NCBI GenBank assembly: GCA_018896395.1
Contig: JAHIMN010000249.1
Coordinates: 1-7,080, forward strand
Source of the DNA: Verrucomicrobiota bacterium
GTDB lineage: Bacteria; Verrucomicrobiota; Kiritimatiellia; JAAZAB01
Direction: 5' to 3'
DNA length: 7,080 bases
In this document: positions 1 through 4,822 of the stretch, piece by piece
Layout: each line of letters starts with the position of its first letter
Position numbering within the stretch: position 1 is the first letter of the stretch
Notes under the pieces: generated by a model
Database searches by the model: none
What the model was told of the DNA's origin: nothing
Seen by the model: the letters and a program-made list of their open reading frames with translations, nothing else
Made by a program: the position numbers and the translations under genes

Positions 1-30
1 AATTTGTGCTTTTCAACCAGTAAGGCCTGA

Positions 31-55
31 ATCCGCGTATAAATAATGCGCGGAT
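31..55. promoter_or_regulatory. Short hairpin in the leader upstream of tatA
   Basis: ATCCGCG (31-37) and CGCGGAT (49-55) are perfect inverted copies of 7 bp. A T-G wobble pair can extend the stem and leaves an AT-rich loop of about 9 nt. No T-run follows, so it is not a canonical intrinsic terminator. The loop contains TATAAA (38-43), which resembles a -10 box, but no convincing -35 box lies 16-18 bp upstream. It could be an operator, a leader structure, or the tail of the upstream transcription unit. No function can be assigned from the sequence. Confidence 0.35.
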
Positions 56-90
56 CGGGGACAAGGCGTGTTTGGCAAGGATGACAACCT

Positions 91-354
91 GTGAGGGTTC
101 CATTGGCTTTCTTAGGGAGTTCCATGGGGGCGGGTGAAATTATCCTGGTCCTCGGGGTTGCCCTGTTGTTGTTTGGAGCGGAACGATTGCCTGCCATGGC
201 CCGTTCCCTGGGAAAAGCCCTGGAGGAATTTCGCCGCGCGGCCAGGGACTTAACGCATGATCTTATGGACAATCAACATCCGCCGTCTGTATCCGAAACT
301 CCGCCTCCTCTGCCACCTCCTTCCAAACTGCCCTCTGATGAAAGAAAAGGATAG
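91..354 (+). CDS. tatA: Sec-independent (Tat) protein translocase subunit TatA/TatE-type
   Basis: TatA-family subunit of the twin-arginine translocase, which with TatC moves folded proteins across the cytoplasmic membrane. The 87 residues show the family layout: a short N-terminus, one membrane helix at about residues 16-28 (EIILVLGVALLLF), the FG hinge at 28-29, an amphipathic helix from LP (33-34) through GKALEEFRRAARDL to about 54, and a polar Pro-rich tail (62-87). The length fits TatA/E better than the usually longer TatB. The GTG start at 91 is preferred: AAGGA (77-81) lies 9 nt upstream, and the LAFL before the membrane helix is typical of TatA in PVC and Bacteroidetes bacteria (recalled, not searched). 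ATG 124, preceded by AGGGAG only 4 nt away, would give a 76-residue alternative. No tatC follows within the window; the next gene is an unrelated uncharacterised protein. Confidence 0.9.
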   Translation: MRVPLAFLGSSMGAGEIILVLGVALLLFGAERLPAMARSLGKALEEFRRAARDLTHDLMDNQHPPSVSETPPPLPPPSKLPSDERKG

Positions 355-358
355 CCTG

Positions 359-391
359 ATGACCGGTCAGCCCGGCGGACATGATTCATGA
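359..391 (+). other. Possible 10-codon leader ORF coupled to the next gene
   Basis: An ATG at 359 follows the purine-rich AAAAGGATAG that spans the tatA stop. It opens a 10-codon frame (MTGQPGGHDS) whose TGA (389-391) overlaps the ATG of the 487-residue protein at 388 (ATGA). That protein has only a weak Shine-Dalgarno of its own (GGCGGA, 374-379). The arrangement would allow translational coupling, with ribosomes ending the short frame and restarting on the long one. It could equally be chance: a start-stop overlap of this kind is easy to obtain, and nothing shows the peptide is made. Confidence 0.25.
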
Positions 392-1851
392 GCACACCCG
401 GGGACATGGTCGTCGAGTTGAATTTTGTGCCGGAGTGGGCGCGGCGCCCCGCCGATCAGAGTGCCTATGCGCGGTTTGAGGATCGCCCTCGTGGCCGCGA
501 TAGGGATCGGGGTCATAACCAAGATAGGCGCCGCCCGGGCGATAAATCCGGATACGCCGATCAACGGCGCATGGCACCGGAATCTGGCGAAAAAAAACGT
601 GGCGGCTTGAGCCCGCCGCGGTCCGCACCCTCCGGAAGCGATCGCCGCCAGCCCGCCTGCAACGCTATGCGTAGCATTGCGGGCAGGGAGCGTTCCGACA
701 ATCGGCCGCCACCCATCGAAGTGACCTTCATTCCCGAACGCCGGGGCCTGAAACCGCTGGTCGCCCGGCTGGCCCGCTCGGGCCGCGCCTATCCGCTATT
801 TGAAGTGGCGACACTGTTTTTGAGTAAGCCGGATTTTTATGCCGTCAAACAGGAAGTGATCCCTGGCACCGCCGGCGCAGAATCGGTTTTCCTCTACCAG
901 TGCGCCGAATGCAAGGTTGTTTTTCTGGATCGCAACCGGGCCGTGGCCCACGCGTTGAACAAACATATGGATCTTTTTTATGCCCGGGAAGAGACGCAAA
1001 GCGAGCCGCCCAAGGGGGCGTTCATTTGTGTGGCGCGCTGCAAGCTTTCGGGCGAACTGCTGGGCCCGCCGAATTATCATGAATTCAATGAACGGGTCTT
1101 GGAATTGCATAGCACGCGGTTTGCCTCGATGTCGCTGGACGCCTATCGCCGGCATATTGTCAATGAAACGGATCCGGCGTTGATCGAGCAGTGGAAAAAG
1201 GAGGCCTGCCGTCAGATTCTGTATCGAACCTTGCGTGTGGCTGAGCCATTGACCTTCAAGCGTCGCAACCAGGTGGAGGCCCATTTCATGGAACATTATG
1301 CCCCGGCTTTGATCTGGAAAGGGCGTAGGTTTGTTACACCGGGTGTGGCCTGCCGGGATCTTGAGGATCCCCAAATTCGCCGGGTCGTTGAGGAGTCCTG
1401 GGCGCATGAGAACCAGTTCCCGCTGAAAATGGCCGTTTCGATCCAACCGGCTTTTCGGCACTTGGGACTTCACACGTTTAAGGCCTCCGGCAAAGCGACC
1501 TTTGTCACGGCGATTGTGCCTCATCCCATTGATCCTTTGCAGGCCGCCGATGGCATTCGCCGGATTCTGGAATGCCTGTGTGCTCACCCGGGTGTCAGTC
1601 GCCAGGAGCTTGTGCTGTTACTTCAGCCGGGCGCCGTGCCGGACGCCGTGCCGGGCGCCGTGCCGGACGCCGTGCCGGACGTGCCGGAAGTGGCGGCCAT
1701 TCTACATGCCCTTCGTTGGATGGTGGAAAAAGGACATGTCATCGAGTTTTATAACGGCACGCTGGCCATTCCCTATCGTAAACCGGAGTTCGCCAAAGCT
1801 GATAAGGCCGCACAGCCGGCGATCCATTCGCGCGCACCAACGCGCAGATGA
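388..1851 (+). CDS. Uncharacterised conserved protein with C2H2 zinc-finger signature and winged-helix-like C-terminus
   Basis: 487-residue protein of unknown function. From memory it belongs to an uncharacterised family common in Verrucomicrobia and Lentisphaerae; I could not search for it. Residues 1-110 are Arg/Asp/Pro-rich and probably disordered, except for a short segment at about 8-20 (VVELNFVPEWARR). A folded core begins near 112 (IEVTFIPERRGL). C172, C175, H188 and H193 form C-x2-C-x12-H-x4-H with F179 at the usual hydrophobic position, matching a classical C2H2 finger. C214, C218, H231 and H241 may form a second metal site. Residues 389-465 look like a winged helix: helices around GIRRILECL and SRQELVLLL, a repeat insert (416-431), then ILHALRWMVEKGHVIEF and a strand NGTLAIP. 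These parts suggest nucleic-acid binding, which is inference. ATG 388 is the first start after an in-frame stop at 382; ATG 406 is a possible alternative. Confidence 0.85.
   Translation: MSTPGDMVVELNFVPEWARRPADQSAYARFEDRPRGRDRDRGHNQDRRRPGDKSGYADQRRMAPESGEKKRGGLSPPRSAPSGSDRRQPACNAMRSIAGRERSDNRPPPIEVTFIPERRGLKPLVARLARSGRAYPLFEVATLFLSKPDFYAVKQEVIPGTAGAESVFLYQCAECKVVFLDRNRAVAHALNKHMDLFYAREETQSEPPKGAFICVARCKLSGELLGPPNYHEFNERVLELHSTRFASMSLDAYRRHIVNETDPALIEQWKKEACRQILYRTLRVAEPLTFKRRNQVEAHFMEHYAPALIWKGRRFVTPGVACRDLEDPQIRRVVEESWAHENQFPLKMAVSIQPAFRHLGLHTFKASGKATFVTAIVPHPIDPLQAADGIRRILECLCAHPGVSRQELVLLLQPGAVPDAVPGAVPDAVPDVPEVAAILHALRWMVEKGHVIEFYNGTLAIPYRKPEFAKADKAAQPAIHSRAPTRR
1633..1680 (+). repeat. 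12-bp in-frame tandem repeat, four copies
   Basis: Four consecutive copies of GCCGTGCCGGRC, differing only at one A/G position, encode AVPD-AVPG-AVPD-AVPD (residues 416-431) of the 487-residue protein. A partial unit (GCCGGGC) precedes them and GTGCCGG follows. The insert lies between the predicted helices of the C-terminal winged-helix-like region and acts as a flexible Ala/Pro linker. Because the unit is a multiple of three, gain or loss of copies by slippage would keep the frame. Confidence 0.85.
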
Positions 1852-2030
1852 TGGGCAATGGAAGATGGTTAATGGTTAATGGATGATGTTTAATGGTGAA
1901 CGACTCGATCCCGACGGAGCAAAGCCGTGTGTTGTGTTAAGCCGCATCAATCATTGCCCCTAAACCATTCCAGGATGGAGCGATCAAGCCTGCATCAACC
2001 ATTAACCATCAACCATTAACCATTCCCCAT
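1851..2030. repeat. Intergenic inverted-repeat element of GGTTAAT-type heptamers
   Basis: The left arm begins at the stop codon of the preceding gene (ATGGGCAATGG, 1851-1861) and continues with two GGTTAAT heptamers (1867-1873, 1874-1880), GGATGATG, and TTTAATGG (1889-1896). The right arm, read in reverse complement from 2030, gives ATGGGGAATGG, then TTAATGG and TTGATGG alternating, ending TTGATG. Its + strand form is a perfect 14-bp tandem duplication of ATCAACCATTAACC (1994-2007, 2008-2021). A third, weaker copy (CATCAATCATTGCCCC, then AAACCATTCC) sits inside at 1945-1970. The arms are about 37 bp and separated by about 100 bp. No flanking target-site duplication and no internal ORF were seen. 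A REP-like or MITE-like dispersed element, or a structured RNA leader, are possible readings. Confidence 0.7.
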
Positions 2031-2035
2031 TTCAC

Positions 2036-2695
2036 ATGGCAGATATCCAATTAACTTGTCCGGCCTGCGGGCGACTCCAAACTGTTTCGGAGTTTGTCGA
2101 GGAACCTGTAATGGTCTGTACGGCGTGCGGGCAGGCGATGGCCCTGCCGGCGCGGAAACCTGGGAAACCCGGCTTGGAACTGAAACGGCGCGAGCCGCCG
2201 CGCTCGCGCGAACAGGCGATCCCTACGGATGCGCCGGAATCGGCGGACAATGTGCCCGCCTTGCCTTCGTTGGTTGCGCGGCGTTCGACAAGCCTGGCGC
2301 GTGATACCCATCGGGTTCAAGCGCATGCGCTGAGCGTCTGGCTGAGCGCCCTGATCTTTCTGGTGCTGGCGGGGGGGCTGGCTTATATCCGGTTTTACGG
2401 CGGTTGGCCGGGTATACCTCTGGAAACGCTGAAATGGTATGGCATGCTGGCGATCGCGGCCGCCTACCTGTTTGTTATTGGCCTGGCCCTGCGGGACAAT
2501 ATGTTTGACGGTTTGCTTGCCATCGCGGTTCCCTTGTATCCGTTTTACTACCTGTTTTTTTCGTCCAGTGCCTTATTTACGCGCGCGCTGGTTGGTGCTT
2601 TGTTGGTGGCCTTCGGTTATGACACCCTGCTATATCTCCAGGGGTGGGCCGCCGGGGTAGTAGACGCTGTCAATCATTGGATTCGGCACGTATAA
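2036..2695 (+). CDS. Zinc-ribbon membrane protein of unknown function
   Basis: 219-residue protein with a small zinc ribbon at the N-terminus (C8-x2-C11 and C28-x2-C31, each in a CxxCG knuckle). A basic, Pro-rich linker (about 38-95) follows, then about four hydrophobic segments at 99-118, 135-152, 157-175 and 180-202, the third rich in Tyr and Phe. It should sit in the cytoplasmic membrane with the ribbon at one end. Zinc-ribbon-plus-membrane proteins are common in Planctomycetes and Verrucomicrobia and usually lack an assigned role, so no function is claimed. ATG 2036 is chosen because it keeps the first Cys pair. No Shine-Dalgarno precedes it, since the sequence just upstream is the right arm of the inverted repeat. 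The downstream ATG 2111 has GAGGAA at a good distance but would lose half of the ribbon. Confidence 0.8.
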   Translation: MADIQLTCPACGRLQTVSEFVEEPVMVCTACGQAMALPARKPGKPGLELKRREPPRSREQAIPTDAPESADNVPALPSLVARRSTSLARDTHRVQAHALSVWLSALIFLVLAGGLAYIRFYGGWPGIPLETLKWYGMLAIAAAYLFVIGLALRDNMFDGLLAIAVPLYPFYYLFFSSSALFTRALVGALLVAFGYDTLLYLQGWAAGVVDAVNHWIRHV

Positions 2696-2696
2696 T
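2667..2696 (+). promoter_or_regulatory. Likely sigma-70-type promoter for alr
   Basis: A perfect -10 hexamer TATAAT (2691-2696) lies 18 bp downstream of CTGTCA (2667-2672), which matches four of six positions of the -35 consensus TTGACA. Transcription would start near 2703, giving a leader of about 39 nt before ATG 2742. The -10 box contains the TAA stop of the preceding gene (2693-2695), so the promoter sits within that gene's end. This is prediction only; sigma factor preferences of the host are unknown. Confidence 0.5.
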
Positions 2697-2741
2697 CGGT
2701 TGCGGATTATCTCATTTCAGATCTCATGTTGCCGAAATGTT

Positions 2742-3875
2742 ATGTTAAATCTCGTCAAAGCCCACATCAGTTGCGCCGCCTTGCGGCATAACGTGGAAGT
2801 ATTGAAAGCCGCCGCAGGCGGTACATCCCTATGCGCCATGGTCAAGGCCAATGCCTATGGACATGGCGCGGTCCTCGTGGCCGAAGCCCTGTCCGGCATG
2901 GGTATCGCTTTCTGGGGCGTGGCCACGATAGCGGAAGCCCTGGAACTGAGAAAACACGGGGTGCGCGAACCGATCCTGCTGTTGTGTCCGCTTGAGCTTT
3001 ATGAACCGGTCCGTGATGCAGAGGAAGCCATTGACGCCCTGCTGGAAGCGGATATCCGGCCGACCATCGTCAGCGCGGAAGGAATCCGTCTGCTGGCCCA
3101 GCGCGCCGCGCATCGGCGGACAATCGCCCGTGCCCACCTCAAAGTGGATACCGGCATGGGCCGTAACGGATGTCCCGCTGATGACGCGGTCGAGTTGGCC
3201 CTGTTATTGCGCGCGAGCCCGTTTCTGGAACTGGAAGGTGTTTATAGCCATTTCGCCTGTGCGGATGAACGCGTTCTGGATTTCGCCCGCCGGCAACAGG
3301 CGGTCTTCCAGGATGTCTTGGAAAAACTTGCGGCGCGCGGCGCACGCATCCCGATCCGCCATCTGGCCAATAGCGGGGCCATTTTCAACCTGCCGGAGGC
3401 GCGGCTGGATATGGTCCGCCCGGGCCTTGCGCTTTATGGATACGGCGGAAAATATATCCGGGGCTCCAAGCGTCTGCGCCCATCGTTGCGGCTTGAAGCG
3501 CCGGTGATTATGACCAAATGGATCCCGACGGGCGAAACCTGCGGCTATGGCCGCACGTTTACCGCGCGGCGGAAGACGCGCATTGGTCTGTTGCCGCTGG
3601 GGTACGCCGATGGGTATGACCGCCGTTGGTCCAATGCCGGCCAAGTTAGTTTTGGAAATCGGTTGATCCCGGTCATTGGCCGTGTCAGCATGGATCTGAC
3701 CATCCTGGATTTGACGGATGCGCCGGACGCGGTGGTGGGCAGTCCGGTCTGTGTCGTCAGTGATCGTCGGGATGATCCGCATTCCGTGGAGTCCATGGCG
3801 GAGCGTTTAGAAACCGTTCCGCAAGAAATCACCTGCGCGTTAGGGACGCGGGTGGAACGCGTGCTGACCGCATAG
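2742..3875 (+). CDS. alr: Alanine racemase
   Basis: PLP-dependent enzyme that interconverts L- and D-alanine in the cytoplasm and supplies D-Ala for peptidoglycan. Numbering from ATG 2742 (377 residues, a normal length): PLP lysine K35 in MVKANAYGHG; R141 in KVDTGMGRNG; H170 in YSHFACADE; R226 in DMVRPGLALYG, which contacts the PLP ring nitrogen in known structures; and the second catalytic base Y288 in LGYADGYDRR. The C-terminal beta domain includes GRVSMDLTILDLT. All key residues are present, so it should be active. ATG 2742 fits the usual family N-terminus. The frame also extends upstream to a TTG at 2700, which lies upstream of the predicted transcription start and adds residues atypical of the family. 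No strong Shine-Dalgarno precedes 2742. The gene has its own predicted promoter, and no clear terminator is seen after the stop. Confidence 0.96.
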   Translation: MLNLVKAHISCAALRHNVEVLKAAAGGTSLCAMVKANAYGHGAVLVAEALSGMGIAFWGVATIAEALELRKHGVREPILLLCPLELYEPVRDAEEAIDALLEADIRPTIVSAEGIRLLAQRAAHRRTIARAHLKVDTGMGRNGCPADDAVELALLLRASPFLELEGVYSHFACADERVLDFARRQQAVFQDVLEKLAARGARIPIRHLANSGAIFNLPEARLDMVRPGLALYGYGGKYIRGSKRLRPSLRLEAPVIMTKWIPTGETCGYGRTFTARRKTRIGLLPLGYADGYDRRWSNAGQVSFGNRLIPVIGRVSMDLTILDLTDAPDAVVGSPVCVVSDRRDDPHSVESMAERLETVPQEITCALGTRVERVLTA

Positions 3876-4022
3876 CCGCCCATAGGCCGCCGGACAGGGC
3901 TGTGCTTGCCGCCTCCCGCTGACCTTCCCCCGCATTTTCCGCGCATCATCAACCCTACATCCGTTCGTGCGGCCGTCATGGATGGTTGCGGCATTTAAGG
4001 CGGGAGGAGCGTGGGAGACCAG

Positions 4023-4049
4023 CCTGCCGGCCTGGTATATTCCGGCAGG
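4023..4049. repeat. Perfect 8-bp inverted repeat
   Basis: CCTGCCGG (4023-4030) and CCGGCAGG (4042-4049) flank an 11-nt loop. The stem is GC-rich and perfect but has no following T-run, and it lies about 150 nt past the alr stop. It could act as a transcript-end hairpin for alr, but it does not meet the usual intrinsic terminator pattern. Confidence 0.4.
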
Positions 4050-4122
4050 GACCAGCGGGAAGCTTTGCCTGATCGTGAATCGCTCCCTTCTGAAATTGAT
4101 TAGCGCTTACATTTGTCTCATT

Positions 4123-4138
4123 TTCTCATATTTGAGAA
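4123..4138. promoter_or_regulatory. Small palindrome TTCTCA-TATT-TGAGAA, possible operator
   Basis: Two perfect inverted 6-mers, TTCTCA (4123-4128) and TGAGAA (4133-4138), are separated by TATT inside the AT-rich leader of the surface-protein genes. Its size and symmetry fit a binding site for a dimeric regulator. No regulator gene lies nearby and the site is single, so this is a weak call. Confidence 0.25.
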
Positions 4139-4476
4139 TACTACAGCCTCTTATTGAGTTAAATCGCTTTTTAAAGGTCAATTTTGAAAGCAGAATTTTA
4201 GTAATCATATCCGGCCTCCATGATAATTTGGTATTCCAACGCCATGATTAACAAATAGTTGCTCTTATTCTGGCTACTGGTTGCTGAAGCCTGACTTCTT
4301 ATGCAGTGAGACTTTCGCAATTTTGCAATTGATCCACGGTAATCAGGCCCGAAATATGCTCTTTTATAAATTGGTATGCAGGTCTTTTGGAGGCAGAAAA
4401 GAAAGTGGAATAGCTAAACTCGTCAAAAGCGTAACAGGAGGTGTTCAGCAGTAACGGATTATCAGTCCATAAGGGG

Positions 4477-4484
4477 AAGGGGGG
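4477..4484 (+). promoter_or_regulatory. Ribosome binding site that sets the start of the small anchored protein
   Basis: AAGGGGGG ends 8 nt before ATG 4493. It decides between ATG 4493 and the in-frame GTG 4487, which would be only 2 nt from the site. Confidence 0.6.
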
Positions 4485-4492
4485 CAGTGATT

Positions 4493-4810
4493 ATGAAGAC
4501 TGCCCTGAAAGCAAAATGGAGATTTTATTGTGCCATTGTATGCCTAATGGGGGGAAGTTCGTTATTTTTTTATTGGATTAATCACAACTCTCTATCCTCT
4601 TCTTCCAGTTCATCTAGTCTTTCCAGCCCGGCCGGTCAGCCCGCTGCATCACGTGATTCACCTATTGACGCGCAGGCTCATGCAAAAGAGCCCATGACGA
4701 ATGCTCCTTCGGCTTTGTCACGCGTGTCATCTGCGATTCAGAAAAACCCTGCCGCTGTCAAGGCGCATGCCAAACTCGCTTCAGGTTTTGGTGGTATTCA
4801 AAATAGTTGA
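4493..4810 (+). CDS. Small membrane-anchored Ser-rich protein, unknown function
   Basis: 105-residue protein I do not recognise. A basic N-terminus (MKTALKAKWR) is followed by one hydrophobic segment at about 11-29 with no clear signal-peptidase site, so it is probably a signal anchor with the rest outside the cytoplasm. Then comes a Ser-rich stretch including eight consecutive Ser (35-42) encoded by mixed codons, so it is not simple DNA slippage. A Pro/Ala linker and a slightly basic C-terminus (about 75-105, containing KNPAAVKAHAKLASGF) complete it. It ends 12 nt before the start of the large beta-helix protein and probably shares its transcript, suggesting a role in the export, anchoring or assembly of that protein. 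That link is inference from position only. It is a real gene on the strength of its Shine-Dalgarno, membrane segment and spacing; homologues are unknown to me. Confidence 0.65.
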   Translation: MKTALKAKWRFYCAIVCLMGGSSLFFYWINHNSLSSSSSSSSLSSPAGQPAASRDSPIDAQAHAKEPMTNAPSALSRVSSAIQKNPAAVKAHAKLASGFGGIQNS

Positions 4811-4822
4811 CGGAAGGTGGAT

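Larger units (their letters stand above)
3876..4486. other. 611-bp non-coding stretch with a shift to AT-rich sequence
   Basis: No convincing gene, tRNA or other RNA was found here on either strand. The first 200 bases resemble the surrounding GC-rich DNA. From about 4085 the sequence is clearly AT-rich (about one-third GC by my count over 4081-4200) and remains so until close to the next gene. It holds two small inverted repeats, listed separately. A strong AGGAGGT at 4436-4442 is followed by no start codon at a usable distance. The region probably carries the promoter and leader of the downstream surface-protein genes, but I see no clear -35/-10 pair. Confidence 0.6.

Noticed and set aside
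590..598. A-run in GCGAAAAAAAACG as a frameshift site between frames 1 and 2
   Set aside because: Frame 1 is continuous and plausible from 388 through the whole protein, so no frameshift is needed.
467..610. Frame-2 ORF resembling a small secreted protein (MRGLRIALVAAIGIG...)
   Set aside because: It lies wholly inside the 487-residue gene's frame. Its hydrophobic look is a by-product of the Arg/Asp-rich codons of the real frame, and no ribosome binding site precedes ATG 467.
796..1587. Long antisense ORF of 263 residues
   Set aside because: Mirror of the real gene in GC-rich DNA, with no recognisable domain; the + strand protein has coherent motifs through the same stretch.
2700..2741. Upstream TTG start for alr adding 14 residues
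   Set aside because: It lies before the predicted transcription start, has no ribosome binding site, and adds residues not typical of the family's N-terminus.
3204..3782. Antisense ORF across alr
   Set aside because: alr is complete with all catalytic residues on the + strand; this is a shadow frame.
3967..4251. Possible 94-residue + strand ORF with hydrophobic stretches
   Set aside because: GTG start without a Shine-Dalgarno; it crosses the GC-to-AT composition boundary, has no recognisable motif, and its hydrophobicity follows from the T-rich DNA.
4436..4442. Perfect AGGAGGT ribosome binding sequence
   Set aside because: No ATG, GTG or TTG occurs at a workable distance downstream; the real gene uses AAGGGGGG before ATG 4493.
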